DNA of 64,000 nt from Duganella radicis (GCF_009720825.1 NZ_WNKY01000029.1:1-64000), one strand, 5' to 3'; counted from the first letter of the stretch, positions 1-9,440 are shown. The notes: generated from the letters alone by a model not told the origin. Numbers and translations are program-made.

Positions 1-73
1 CGCTGCCGGCCTCCTGGACCATGCGCACGGCGCGCTCCATCACTTCGGGGGAATATCGGACTGATTTTTTCAT
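1..73 (-). CDS. IS3-family transposase OrfA, N-terminal 24 residues only
   Basis: The minus-strand reading from ATG at 73 gives a peptide beginning MKKSVRYSPEVMERAVRMVQ, which is the start of the helix-turn-helix OrfA protein of IS3-family elements. OrfA binds the element ends and is normally joined to the DDE catalytic OrfB by -1 frameshifting. Only the start is inside the window, so intactness cannot be judged. Confidence 0.75.
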   Translation of the reverse strand, partial: MKKSVRYSPEVMERAVRMVQEAGS

Positions 74-126
74 GGTGGCTCCATTTTCTCAAATGTTGGA
101 GCCTCCTTCAAACCCGGGGCGATTCA
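1..126 (-). mobile_element. IS3-family insertion sequence, one end only (runs off the left edge)
   Basis: The terminal inverted repeat read on the minus strand begins TGAATCGCCCCGGGTTTGAA at position 126 and is followed by a short leader and the start of a transposase OrfA at 73. The TGA-x-CGCCCCGGG type of end is common among IS3-family elements. The element continues to the left outside the window, so its second end, OrfB and target duplication cannot be seen. It lies inside the coding frame of the membrane glycosyltransferase gene to its right, so it is an insertion that truncates that gene. Confidence 0.8.
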
Positions 127-1417
127 GTTCCACCGTGGTGGTGGTGCGCGTCCAGCCGGCATGGCCCCACGAGGCGCCCGGCAAGGTGGCCACGGTGGCC
201 AGCAGCAAGGCCCAGGCGGTGAGCTGGCGGCCCACCGCCGGCTGCATCAGGCGCTGCGCGGCCAGCCACAGCGCCAGCGGCGCCAGCAGCTCCAGCGGCA
301 CCAGGTAGCGGTAGATGCCAAACAGATTCAGCCAGATCAGGTAGGCGATGCCGAAGAACAGCAGCATCAGGCCGGCCGGACGCGCCAGCGGCGCCGCCGG
401 CTTGTGGCCCACGATGGCGTCGCGCAGCAGGCGCAGCGCCAGCGCCACGCCGGCCAGATACAGCATCGGCCAGATCAGCTGGGTCATCACGATCTCGATC
501 ACGCGCTTGGAGTTGTAGCTGAAAATGAAGGGCCACAGCAGCTTTTCCGACCATCCCTTGGGAATCCAGCCGGTATCGCCGATGCCGATCGGGGCCGCCA
601 GCGGCGCCTTGAAGATGTTGTTAAATTGCGGGAACAACGGATTGCCGAAGGTCTGCCACATGCGCCAGTACCAGTGGCCGGCGCTGACGCCGATGCCGGC
701 CAGCGTGCCGAGGCCGAACACGAACGCCAGCCGGAAGCGCAGCCAGAACGCGCCCGGCACACCCAGCAGCGCCAGGCACAGCGCCAGCGCGTACATGGCG
801 TTGGTCAGCTTGAGGCCGGTGCCGAAGCCGGCCAGCAGGCCGGCCAGCGCCACCGCGCGCCAGGCCGGCGCCCCGCCCCGCACCAGTTGCGGCCAGGCGC
901 GCAGCACCAGCAGCAACGCCCCCAGCACGGTCAGGGCGATCAGGTTGTCGCCCATGGTGTTGCCCAGTTCGGAAACAAAGCCAGGCCCGAGGCAGCCGGC
1001 CAGCGCCAGCAACAGCGCCGCGCGGTGCGACGGGGCCGGCATCAGCTGGCGGCCGATGGCGGCCAACAGCACGAAATTCAGGCCATGCAGCCAGCCCATG
1101 ATGAAGCCGGTTGCCGGCGCCGGCAGCAGCGCGTTCAGGCCGTAGTACAGCAGGTCGATGGTGGGGTTGAAATAGCTTTGCCACTGGCCCGGCGCCAGGT
1201 CGTAGCCGATCTTGCCGTTCACCAGCGCGTAAGGGTTGTACAGGTGGTAGTTGTGCAAGTCCCAGTTGTCGTCCTGGCCGTACAGCAGGGACAGCGCGCC
1301 AAACAGCAGCGGCACCAGCAGCAGCGCGCGCGCCAGCATGGCGGGCCGGTCCAGGCCTTGCCAGGCCGCCGCGACGGCACGTTCAAAGGCGATCAGGGGG
1401 CGTTTTAGCAAATTCAT
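89..1417 (-). pseudogene. GT-C type membrane glycosyltransferase, C-terminus replaced by IS sequence
   Basis: A polytopic membrane protein of 442 codons with about ten hydrophobic segments. The first is followed by a periplasmic-type loop containing DDNWDLHNYHLYNPYALVNG, as in GT-C / DUF2029-like glycosyltransferases that use polyprenyl-phosphate sugars. The last codons (ELNRPGFEGGSNI) are translated from the IS3 inverted repeat; native sequence ends near 127. Its natural C-terminal periplasmic part is therefore missing and activity is doubtful. It lies downstream of a GtrA-like flippase and a GtrB-like transferase and looks like the acceptor-specific third enzyme (GtrC role) of the cassette. 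That role is inferred from position and topology, not from strong sequence signatures. Confidence 0.75.
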
Positions 1418-1426
1418 GGGGAAGAC

Positions 1427-1825
1427 TCAGGAACGTTTGAAGACCAGCAGGCGGGCGCTGATGAAATTCAGCGCCATGCCGGCCAGCGAGCCGGCCGCCA
1501 CCGCCAGCAGCGGCGTCAGCGGCCAGGATGGCAGCAGGTGGACCGCCACGGCCGACACCAGGTAGTTGACGGCGCCGCCGCCCAGCATGGCGCCGAGGTA
1601 GCGCCACCACTCGCCCCAGCTGGCGGGCGGCACGGTGCCGGCGGCGAAGGTCCAGCGGCGGTTGACTTGCCAGGTGAAGTAGACGGCGCACAGGAAGGAA
1701 ATCAGGCGCGCCAGGTAGAAATGCAGGCCGAGCGCCAGCCCGGCATAGCACACCAGCGTGTCGACGCCCAGGCCGCCAACGCCGGCCAGGGCGAACAGGC
1801 CCAGTGCCTGGCGCGTGTTACGCAC
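1427..1825 (-). CDS. gtrA: GtrA-family membrane protein (polyprenyl-phosphate-sugar flippase)
   Basis: 132 residues with four hydrophobic segments and the GtrA hallmarks: an early GGLGVDTLVCY helix, and YFTWQVNRRWTF between helices 2 and 3. GtrA proteins are thought to flip bactoprenyl-linked sugar across the inner membrane. The start chosen is GTG at 1825, which overlaps the stop of the upstream glycosyltransferase by a few bases, the usual translational coupling; an upstream in-frame ATG would lie deep in that gene. It is the middle gene of a three-gene minus-strand cassette driven by the promoter at 2846-2874. Confidence 0.85.
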   Translation of the reverse strand: MRNTRQALGLFALAGVGGLGVDTLVCYAGLALGLHFYLARLISFLCAVYFTWQVNRRWTFAAGTVPPASWGEWWRYLGAMLGGGAVNYLVSAVAVHLLPSWPLTPLLAVAAGSLAGMALNFISARLLVFKRS

Positions 1826-2762
1826 CGTTGTCGGCCGGCCCCGGCACCGCCAGGTAGGCAAAGCGCTTCTGCTCGATGCGGCCCTTGGTCACGGTGTCGA
1901 GGATCAGGCCGCACGACAGCAGCACCACGCCAAACAGCGACAGGCCGGTGCACAGCACGGCGGTTGGCAGGCGCGGCACCAGGCCGGTGTGCAGGAAGGT
2001 CTCGATCAGCGGCACCGCCAGCACGCCGGCCGCCAGCACGCACAGGGCGGCCAGGATCGAGAAGAAGTGCAGCGGTTTTTCGTTCTTGAACAGCTTGGTG
2101 ATCATCCACAGGATGCGGATGCCGTCGCGGTAGGTGTTGAGCTTGCTGACCGAGCCTTCCGGACGGGCGCCATAGCGGGTGGCCACTTCCGCCACCGGCA
2201 TGCGCAGTTCCAGCGCGTGCACGGTCAGTTCGGTCTCGGTCTCGAAGCCGGCCGCGTGGGCCGCGAACGACTTGGCGTAGCGGCGCGAGAACACGCGGTA
2301 GCCGGACAGCATGTCGGTGAAGGTGTTGCCGAACACCACGCTGACGCAGCCGGTCAGCAGCTTGTTGCCGAAGCGGTGGCCGAAGCGGTAGGCCTCCTGC
2401 TCGTCGGTGACGCGGGTGCCGACCACCATGTCCAGCCCCTCGGCCACCAGTTTTTCCGCCAGCTGCGGCGCCACGCTGGCGTCGTAGGTGTCGTCGCCAT
2501 CGACCATGATATAGAGGTCGGCGTCGACATCGGCAAACATGCGGCGGATCACATTGCCCTTGCCCTGCAAGGGCACGCTGCGCACGATGGCGCCGGCTTC
2601 GCGGGCGACGGCGATGGTGGCGTCGCTGGAATTGTTATCGAACACGTAGACGGCGGCCTGCGGCAGGCAAGCGTTGAAGTCACGCACGATATTGGCGATG
2701 GTCAGGGCTTCGTTATAGCACGGCACGATGACCGCGATCCGCTGGTTGCTGAGTATGCTCAC
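1818..2762 (-). CDS. gtrB: GT2 polyprenyl-phosphate sugar transferase (GtrB-like)
   Basis: About 314 residues. The N-terminal GT-A domain has AVIVPCYNEALTI and the metal-binding VDGDDTYD motif. The C-terminus has two transmembrane segments, the layout of GtrB/DPM1 enzymes that load a sugar onto bactoprenyl phosphate on the cytoplasmic face. The start is uncertain: GTG at 2762 fits family length best, but the frame stays open to ATG at 2828 and TTG at 2837, just behind the predicted transcription start. No Shine-Dalgarno sequence is clear for any of them. It is the first gene of the cassette. Confidence 0.85.
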   Translation of the reverse strand: MSILSNQRIAVIVPCYNEALTIANIVRDFNACLPQAAVYVFDNNSSDATIAVAREAGAIVRSVPLQGKGNVIRRMFADVDADLYIMVDGDDTYDASVAPQLAEKLVAEGLDMVVGTRVTDEQEAYRFGHRFGNKLLTGCVSVVFGNTFTDMLSGYRVFSRRYAKSFAAHAAGFETETELTVHALELRMPVAEVATRYGARPEGSVSKLNTYRDGIRILWMITKLFKNEKPLHFFSILAALCVLAAGVLAVPLIETFLHTGLVPRLPTAVLCTGLSLFGVVLLSCGLILDTVTKGRIEQKRFAYLAVPGPADNGA

Positions 2763-2845
2763 GTTGGTATAGTCGCTTAAAACTGCTTCATGAAAGGCTG
2801 GGCGTGATGGCCGCGCCGCTTCTTGCATAGTTGGCAAGGCGGCGC

Positions 2846-2874
2846 ATTATACCGCCGAAACCGCCGCGTACCAA
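2846..2874 (-). promoter_or_regulatory. Sigma-70 promoter of the gtr-like cassette
   Basis: On the minus strand TTGGTA (2869-2874) is followed after exactly 17 bases by TATAAT (2846-2851). Transcription would start near 2839, just before the glycosyltransferase gene. Confidence 0.65.
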
Positions 2875-2890
2875 TTCAGCTTACAGCTGG

Positions 2891-4366
2891 TTACAGCGAA
2901 CCGGTCTTGGGTGCGCCGCCCAGCAGGAAGGCCAGCTTGGGCTTGGCCTTGGTGATCGCGCCGCTGGCCGCCGGCGCGGCCGGGGCCGGGGCGGCCGCCT
3001 TGCTGGGCTCGTAAGGCTTGAGGAACCACGGGTCGACTTTGTCGCGGCGCGGGGCGGCGCCCATGGTGCGCGGACCACGGTCGGCGGAGCGGCCGGCCGG
3101 GCCGCGGCCGATGTCCTCGCTGCGGCGCGGACGGCGCTCGCCGCGCTCGTCGGCGAACGCGCCCGGCGTGAAGCCGACCGGCTCGCCGCGCTGGATGGTT
3201 TGCTTGATCAGTTTCTCGATGTCGGCCAGCAGGCGCTCGTCCTTGTCCGAGTAGATCGAGATGGCGTCGCCCGAGGCGCCGGCGCGGCCGGTGCGGCCGA
3301 TGCGGTGCACATAGTCCTCGGCGTTGTACGGCAGGTCGTAATTGATCACGCACGGCAGGTCGGAGATGTCGAGGCCGCGCGCGGCGACGTCGGTCGCCAC
3401 CAGGATGTCGATCTCGTTTTTCTTGAAGGCGTCCAGCGCCGCCATGCGCTCCTGCTGGGTGCGGTCGCCGTGGATCGCCACCGCCTTCATGCCCTCGCGC
3501 TCCAGCTCGCGCGCCAGGCGCGAGGCGCCCAGCTTGGTGTTGGAGAAGATGATCACCTGCTTGAGCTCGCGCTGGCGCAGCAGGTGCGCGATCAGCGCGT
3601 GCTTCTGGTTCTCGGCGATCTTGTACACCACCTGGGTCACGGTGTCGGCGGTCTTGTTGGCGCGCGCCACCTCGATGGTGACCGGGTTGTTCAGGAAGGT
3701 GTTGGCCAGCTTCTTGATTTCCGGCGAGAAGGTGGCCGAGAACATCAGGTTCTGGCGCTGCTTCGGCAGCAGGTTGATGATGCGTTGCAGGTCCGGCAGG
3801 AAGCCCATGTCCAGCATGCGATCGGCCTCGTCCATGACCAGCATCTGCACCTGGTTCAGGCTGATATTCTTTTGCTCCACGTGGTCCAGCAGGCGGCCCG
3901 GGGTGGCGATGACGATTTCCACGCCGGCCTTGAGGATCACGGTCTGCGGCTTCATGTCCATGCCGCCGAACACCTCGGTGGCGCGCAGCGGCGTGTGCTT
4001 GGCGTAGGCCTTGACGTTCTCGGCCACCTGCACCGCCAGTTCGCGGGTCGGCGCCAGGATCAGCGCGCGCACCGGATGGCGCGCCGGCGAGGTGCTGGCG
4101 CTGGCGTGCGGCAGCAGCATCTGGATGATCGGCAGCGAGAAGCCGGCGGTCTTGCCGGTACCGGTCTGGGCCGCGCCCATGACGTCGCGGCCTTGCAGCA
4201 GCACCGGAATGGCCTGCGCCTGGATCGGCGTCGGGTGCTCGTAGCCTTGCTCGCTGAGCGCGCGCAGGATGTCCGGCGACAGGCCGAAATCGGCGAAACG
4301 CACGGTGGCGGGCGCGGCGGCGGCCGGCTCGGGAAGGGACGGGGTGGTGATCTCGGTATCGGACAT
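2891..4366 (-). CDS. rhlE: DEAD-box ATP-dependent RNA helicase, RhlE type
   Basis: 491 residues with the complete DEAD-box set: Q motif in FADFGLSPDILRALSEQGYEHP, Walker A AQTGTGKT (near residue 70), DEAD in VMDEADRML, SAT in FSATF, and HRIGRTGR in the second RecA domain. After about residue 390 comes a basic, Arg/Gly/Ala/Pro-rich tail ending in a lysine-alanine patch, as in RhlE proteins that unwind short duplexes in ribosome assembly or mRNA turnover. ATG at 4366 gives a short Ala/Pro-rich leader before the Q motif. It is monocistronic; a weak -10 (TATAGT at 4395-4400) lies upstream. Confidence 0.93.
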   Translation of the reverse strand: MSDTEITTPSLPEPAAAAPATVRFADFGLSPDILRALSEQGYEHPTPIQAQAIPVLLQGRDVMGAAQTGTGKTAGFSLPIIQMLLPHASASTSPARHPVRALILAPTRELAVQVAENVKAYAKHTPLRATEVFGGMDMKPQTVILKAGVEIVIATPGRLLDHVEQKNISLNQVQMLVMDEADRMLDMGFLPDLQRIINLLPKQRQNLMFSATFSPEIKKLANTFLNNPVTIEVARANKTADTVTQVVYKIAENQKHALIAHLLRQRELKQVIIFSNTKLGASRLARELEREGMKAVAIHGDRTQQERMAALDAFKKNEIDILVATDVAARGLDISDLPCVINYDLPYNAEDYVHRIGRTGRAGASGDAISIYSDKDERLLADIEKLIKQTIQRGEPVGFTPGAFADERGERRPRRSEDIGRGPAGRSADRGPRTMGAAPRRDKVDPWFLKPYEPSKAAAPAPAAPAASGAITKAKPKLAFLLGGAPKTGSL

Positions 4367-4468
4367 AATCTGGACGGATGGTGAAGCGCCGTAAACTATA
4401 CCCTAATTTATGGCAACTGCGCTAAAAACCGCCGGCTTTTATCACGAAACCCTTGCATCAATGGCATG

Positions 4469-4474
4469 TATAAT
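4469..4474 (+). promoter_or_regulatory. Probable -10 element for the propeller-GGDEF gene
   Basis: TATAAT preceded directly by TG lies 30 bases before the GTG start. No good -35 is seen at standard spacing, so this is a moderate call resting on the -10 alone. Confidence 0.4.
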
Positions 4475-4503
4475 AGTTTTTTTGATTAGAAGCCCATTCC
4501 TCC

Positions 4504-7500
4504 GTGCGCCGTTTTTTGTTGCTATGCCTGTTGCTGGCGGTGAACCTCGCCAGCGCCGCGCCAGCCCCCTCGCTGCGCTTTAAGAAACTCGGTCCGCTGG
4601 GCGGCGACGAGCCGTCCATGCTGTCGCTGATCCAGGACCGCAAGGGCTTCGTCTGGGTCGGCACCCACACCAACGGCCTGTACCGCTACAACGGCTACCA
4701 GGCGGTCAAGTACATCAACAACCCGGCCGATCCGACCAGCCTGCCGCATGACCGCGTGTCGGCCATCTTCGAGGACCGGCAGGGCCGCATCTGGGCCGCC
4801 ACCCAGAACGGCCTGGCGCGCTTCAATCCGGACACCAACAACTTCACCACCTTCACCGCCGGCGACCAGGCGCCCAAGAACCACCGCATCGTCAAGAACA
4901 TCATCAGCGACGGCAGGGACGGCCTGTGGATCGGCACCTGGGGCGGCCTCCAGCACTTCAATCCCGCCAGCGGCAAGTTCGACGCCATCTACGCCCACGA
5001 CGAAAAAGATCCCGACAGCCTGGCCAGCAACGACCTCAATGCGCTGGCGCTGGACCCCAGGGGCGGCCTGTGGATCGGCACCTGGCCGGGCGGCATGGAT
5101 TACCTGGCGCCCGGCGCCAAGGGGTTCAAGCACCACCAGGTCGATCCGGCGCCCAGGCCGGACGCCCGCGTCAACATCGTGCGCGCGCTCCAGTTCGACA
5201 ACAGCGGCGCGCTGTGGATCGGCACCGAGTCGGGCGTGATCCGCTGGGACGGCAAGAGCGACTGGGACAGCCGCAAGGCCGTCGCCTCGCCCTACAGCCG
5301 CATCACCAATTTCGGCCTCGACAACAAGGGCGTGCTGTGGTGCACCACGCTGTCGGCCGGCCTGCTGCGCTGGAACGAGGCCAACGGCGAGTTCGACCAG
5401 TTCGTGCACGCCGCCGACGACCCGTACAGCCTGCCCGGCGACAATCTGCGCGCGGTGATGCAGGACCGCGGCGGCATGCTGTGGATCGCCTCCTTCACCG
5501 ACGGCATCGCCATGGCCAACCTGAGCAGCGAAGGCTTCACGCGCCATGTGCCGTTCCGCATCGACTCGCGCTCGGCGCCGGCCAGCAACGCCCTGCTCAG
5601 CCTGGCCCGGGCGCCGGGCGGCAAGATCTGGCTGGGCGGCAACGTCGGCATGAGCTTGTACGATCCGGCCACCAGCACCGTGCTGCGCAGCTACCGCGCC
5701 GACGACAAGACGCCGGGCAAGCTGTCGCACGCCATCGTCTACAGCATGTACCAGGACGAGGACGGCAAGGGCCCGCTGTGGCTGGGCACCTCCAACGGCC
5801 TGAATCGCCTGGACACGCCGGACAGCCCGTTCCAGGCCATCCACTTCGGCAACACCGCCAGCGACTACATCAACGCCATCGCGCCCGGCGCCGGCGGCGT
5901 GCTGTGGCTGGCCACCGGCAACAGCCTGATCCGCTACGAGCCCCGCACCGACGCCCGCAAGATTTACTACAACGATCCGCAGGACCCGAGCTCGCGCAGC
6001 GTCAACGGCACCTCGGCGGTGCTGGAGGACCGCCAGGGCCGGGTGTGGGCCGGCTCGGAATGGAATGGCGGCGGGCTCGATCTGCTCGATCCGGCCAGCG
6101 GCAAGTTCCGCCACTTCCGCCATTCAAGCAAGGCCACCGGCAGCCTGAGCGACGACAACATCGTCAGCCTGCACGAGGACCCCCAGGGCCGCATCTGGGT
6201 CGGCACCGCCAAGGGCCTGGACCTGGTGGTGTTCAAGCCGGACGGCGCGATCGCCTTCCAATCCTACGCGGCCGGCATGCGCGCGGCCAAGGTGCTGGCG
6301 ATCCAGCACGACAACGACGGCAAGATCTGGAGCAGCACCCTGGCCGGCCTGTACCGCCTCGATCCGGACAGCGGCAACATGACGCTGTTCACCGCCTCGG
6401 ACGGCCTGACCGAGGGCTTCACGGTCAACTCCTCGGCCTTTGGCGCCGACGGCACGCTGTTCTTCGGCGGCGTGCACGGCATGACGGCGGTGGTGCCGGC
6501 CAAGGTGAAGACCAGCTCGGTGGCGCCGCAGGTGGCGATCACCGACATCACCGTGTTCAATCACTCGCTGCAAAACGGCCAGCCGGCCGAGAACGTCAAG
6601 GCCGAGGGGCCGGTGACAGCGCCCACCGCGCTGACCCTGTCGTCGCAAGCCTCGGTGTTCGCGCTGGAGTTCGCGGCGCTGCATTACACCGAGCCGTCCG
6701 GCAACCGCTACCAGTACCAGTTGCAGGGCTTCGACCGCGACTGGGTCGAGACCGACGCCAGCCACCGCACCGCCAGCTACACCAACCTCAACCCGGGCAA
6801 GTATGTGTTCCGGGTCAAGGCCGCCAATCACCTGGGCGTGTGGAACGAGCAGCCGGCCACGCTGCACATCACCATCACGCCGCCGTTCTGGCAGCGCTGG
6901 TGGTTCCGCTCCGGCCTGGCGGCGCTGGTGGTGGGCTCGCTGGTGCTGGCCTACAAGACCCGCATCAACCGCCTGACGCGCCATCAGGCCGAACTGGAGC
7001 AGACGGTGGCGGCGCGCACGGCCGAGCTGGAGGAATCCAACCGCAAGCTGGCGGCGCTTAGCACCACCGACGGTTTGACCGGCGTCAGCAACCGGCGCGG
7101 CTTCGACCTGGCGCTGGAGACGGAGTGGCGGCGCGCCGCCCGCACCGGCCAGGCGCTGGCGCTGTCGATGCTGGACGTGGATTACTTCAAGAAGTACAAC
7201 GATCACTACGGCCACCTGGCCGGCGACGCGGCGCTGCGCACGGTGGCGGACCTGATCACCACCCACGGCCGCCGCACCAGCGATCTGGTGGCGCGCTATG
7301 GCGGCGAGGAGTTCGCCCTGCTGGCGGCGGCCACCAACGCGGCCGACGCGTTTGGCGTGGCCGAGGAAATTTGCGCCGAGCTGGCGCGGCGGGCGATGCC
7401 GCATGCGCAGTCGCCGTTTGGTATCATGACCATCAGTATCGGCGTGGCCGTGATGGTGCCGGCCGAGGACAGTTCGCCGCAGGACCTGGTGCGGGCCGCC

Positions 7501-7569
7501 GACCGCGCGCTGTACCGCGCAAAAGAAAAAGGGCGCAACATGGCCTTGCTGGCCATGCCGCCGATGTGA
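4504..7569 (+). CDS. Periplasmic two-component-propeller sensor diguanylate cyclase
   Basis: 1021 residues. A signal peptide (RRFLLLCLLLAVNLASA) leads into about twelve Reg_prop repeats recognisable by recurring WVGT/WIGT and DRQGRIW motifs, which fold as two seven-bladed propellers in the periplasm. A Y_Y_Y domain (about residues 690-790), one transmembrane helix (near 805-825), a coiled coil and a C-terminal GGDEF domain follow. The cyclase site is GGEEF (about residue 935). An RTSD sequence five residues upstream is an intact RxxD inhibitory site, so the enzyme should make c-di-GMP with product feedback. The start is GTG at 4504, directly before the signal peptide. The ligand is unknown; related hybrid sensors bind oligosaccharides. 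Confidence 0.92.
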   Translation: MRRFLLLCLLLAVNLASAAPAPSLRFKKLGPLGGDEPSMLSLIQDRKGFVWVGTHTNGLYRYNGYQAVKYINNPADPTSLPHDRVSAIFEDRQGRIWAATQNGLARFNPDTNNFTTFTAGDQAPKNHRIVKNIISDGRDGLWIGTWGGLQHFNPASGKFDAIYAHDEKDPDSLASNDLNALALDPRGGLWIGTWPGGMDYLAPGAKGFKHHQVDPAPRPDARVNIVRALQFDNSGALWIGTESGVIRWDGKSDWDSRKAVASPYSRITNFGLDNKGVLWCTTLSAGLLRWNEANGEFDQFVHAADDPYSLPGDNLRAVMQDRGGMLWIASFTDGIAMANLSSEGFTRHVPFRIDSRSAPASNALLSLARAPGGKIWLGGNVGMSLYDPATSTVLRSYRADDKTPGKLSHAIVYSMYQDEDGKGPLWLGTSNGLNRLDTPDSPFQAIHFGNTASDYINAIAPGAGGVLWLATGNSLIRYEPRTDARKIYYNDPQDPSSRSVNGTSAVLEDRQGRVWAGSEWNGGGLDLLDPASGKFRHFRHSSKATGSLSDDNIVSLHEDPQGRIWVGTAKGLDLVVFKPDGAIAFQSYAAGMRAAKVLAIQHDNDGKIWSSTLAGLYRLDPDSGNMTLFTASDGLTEGFTVNSSAFGADGTLFFGGVHGMTAVVPAKVKTSSVAPQVAITDITVFNHSLQNGQPAENVKAEGPVTAPTALTLSSQASVFALEFAALHYTEPSGNRYQYQLQGFDRDWVETDASHRTASYTNLNPGKYVFRVKAANHLGVWNEQPATLHITITPPFWQRWWFRSGLAALVVGSLVLAYKTRINRLTRHQAELEQTVAARTAELEESNRKLAALSTTDGLTGVSNRRGFDLALETEWRRAARTGQALALSMLDVDYFKKYNDHYGHLAGDAALRTVADLITTHGRRTSDLVARYGGEEFALLAAATNAADAFGVAEEICAELARRAMPHAQSPFGIMTISIGVAVMVPAEDSSPQDLVRAADRALYRAKEKGRNMALLAMPPM

Positions 7570-7570
7570 G

Positions 7571-7738
7571 ATGCAAATGACCGACGATCCCAAACCGCAG
7601 CCGCCGGAACCGCCTGGCCCGGACGATTGCTGCCACAGCGGCTGCACCTACTGCGTGGACGATTTATACCAGGAGGCGCTGGACAAGTACCGCGCCGAGC
7701 TGGCGGCGTGGCAGGCGCGCCATCCCGGCCAGGCCTAG
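7571..7738 (+). CDS. Small oxidoreductase-like domain protein
   Basis: A 55-residue ORF starting ATG at 7571, one base after the stop of the cyclase gene, so probably co-transcribed. The core PDDCCHSGCTYCVDDLYQEA matches the oxidoreductase-like N-terminal domain family: a CCxSGCxxCVxDLY block with four cysteines followed by a helix with YRAELAAW. Such proteins are common and short in betaproteobacteria. The cysteines suggest metal or redox binding, but no function is established. The frame carries real codon bias. Confidence 0.8.
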   Translation: MQMTDDPKPQPPEPPGPDDCCHSGCTYCVDDLYQEALDKYRAELAAWQARHPGQA

Positions 7739-7742
7739 CGGA

Positions 7743-9440
7743 CTAGAACGCCTCCCACTCATCCCCGCCCACGGTTTCCTTTACCGGCTTTTTCAGGGGC
7801 GGCCTGACCGTCACCGGCGCCCTGGCGCTGGCCACCATGGCGGCCGGCACCGGCGGCTTGCGCGGCGCCGGCCGCGGCGCCGCCTGCGCCGTGGTCAGCA
7901 GCTTGAACACACTCACCACCTCGCTCAGGCGCGCCGCCTGCTCCTGCATGGACTCGGCCGCCGCGGCCGCCTGCTCCACCAGCGCCGCGTTCTGCTGCGT
8001 CGCCTGGTCCATCTGCACGATGGCGGTGTTGACCTGCTCGATGCCGGCGCTCTGCTCCACGCTGGCCGAGGTGATCTCGCTCATGATGTCGGTCACCCGC
8101 GTGATGCTGGTGACGATCTCGTTCATGGTCTCGCCGGCCTGGTTGACCAGCGCCGAGCCCGTCTCCACCTTCTCCACCGAATCGCTGATCAGCAGCTTGA
8201 TGTCCTTGGCCGCCGCCGCCGAGCGGTGCGCCAGGTTGCGCACCTCGCCCGCCACCACCGCGAAGCCGCGGCCCTGCTCGCCCGCGCGGGCCGCCTCCAC
8301 CGCCGCGTTCAGCGCCAGGATATTGGTCTGGAAGGCGATGCCGTCGATCACCGAAATGATGTCGACGATCTTGCGCGACGATTCATTGATCGAGGCCATG
8401 GTGCCCACCACCTGCCCCACCACGTCGCCGCCCCTGAGGGCGATGCCGGACGCCGACTGCGCCAGCTGGTTGGCCTGGCGCGCGTTGTCGGCATTCTGCT
8501 TGACGGTGCTGGTCAGCTCCTCCATCGACGACGCCGTCTCCTCCAGGCTGGAGGCCTGCTGCTCGGTGCGCGACGACAAGTCCTGATTGCCGGTGGCGAT
8601 CTCGGTCGAGGCGGTGGCGATGGTGTCGGTGCCGTGCCGCACCTGGCTGACCAGGTTTTGCAGATTGCCGGTCATGTCCTTCAGGGCCTGCATCAACTGC
8701 CCGGTTTCGCAGGCGCTCTTCACATCGATCGCGCGGGTCAGGTCGCCGTCGGCCACATTGCGCGCCAGCGACACCGCTTCCTGCAAGGGCGCGGCGACGA
8801 TGCGCGCCACCCACATGGCCAGCGCCATGCCGATGCCGATATTGGCCACCAGCAGCACGATCGAGAGCAGGCGCGCGCTGGCGTAGGTGGCGGACGCCGT
8901 CGCGCTGGCGGCGTCGCCGCCATCGACATTGAGCTTGACCAGCTTGTTGACGCTCTCGGCCAGCAGGCCCAGCGACTTGGCCGAGGTGGTGCTGAGGATC
9001 TCGCGCGCCTCCACCTTCTTGTGGGCGCGCGACAGCTCGATCATCTTGACATGGTCGGCCATGAAGCTCACCATCGCCTGATCGAACTCGGCGACAATGG
9101 CCCGCTCTTCCGGGCTGGAGATCAGCTTCTCGTAGGCTTCGCGGCGCTTTTTCAGACTGGCCAGCGCGTCGTCAATCCGCTTTTGATAGTTATCCGTCAC
9201 CGCCGGATCGTCGTTGAGCAAATGCGACAATTCCCAGCGCCGCAATTCGCCCAGATCGGTGCGCAATTCCAGCACCGCGCGCACGCTGGGCATCCAGTCT
9301 TCCGCCAGGTCGGTGGAGGCCTGGTTGACACGGTTCATCGACAGCATGTTGCTGATGCCCAGGAACAGGGTCAACAACAACACGGCACCGAACGAAACCA
9401 TCAGTTTGGTGGCTATTTTCAGATCATAAAACCATTTCAT
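7743..9440 (-). CDS. Methyl-accepting chemotaxis protein with CheR-binding tail
   Basis: 565 residues: N-terminal membrane helix, four-helix-bundle ligand domain (about 30-190), second membrane helix, HAMP, then a long cytoplasmic signalling coiled coil with the hairpin tip EAARAGEQGRGFAVVAGEVR. The C-terminus after an Ala/Pro-rich linker is DEWEAF, matching the NWETF-type pentapeptide that tethers the CheR methyltransferase and CheB. The start is ATG at 9440, supported by AGGAG six to eight bases upstream; the frame stays open further but without a ribosome site. Ligand unknown. It stands alone and converges on the small gene at 7571. Confidence 0.93.
   Translation of the reverse strand: MKWFYDLKIATKLMVSFGAVLLLTLFLGISNMLSMNRVNQASTDLAEDWMPSVRAVLELRTDLGELRRWELSHLLNDDPAVTDNYQKRIDDALASLKKRREAYEKLISSPEERAIVAEFDQAMVSFMADHVKMIELSRAHKKVEAREILSTTSAKSLGLLAESVNKLVKLNVDGGDAASATASATYASARLLSIVLLVANIGIGMALAMWVARIVAAPLQEAVSLARNVADGDLTRAIDVKSACETGQLMQALKDMTGNLQNLVSQVRHGTDTIATASTEIATGNQDLSSRTEQQASSLEETASSMEELTSTVKQNADNARQANQLAQSASGIALRGGDVVGQVVGTMASINESSRKIVDIISVIDGIAFQTNILALNAAVEAARAGEQGRGFAVVAGEVRNLAHRSAAAAKDIKLLISDSVEKVETGSALVNQAGETMNEIVTSITRVTDIMSEITSASVEQSAGIEQVNTAIVQMDQATQQNAALVEQAAAAAESMQEQAARLSEVVSVFKLLTTAQAAPRPAPRKPPVPAAMVASARAPVTVRPPLKKPVKETVGGDEWEAF

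Noticed and set aside
2831..4384. 517-codon open frame antisense to the RhlE helicase
   Set aside because: Low-complexity Arg/Ala/Gly/His translation, no ribosome site, exact overlap with a convincingly conserved helicase.
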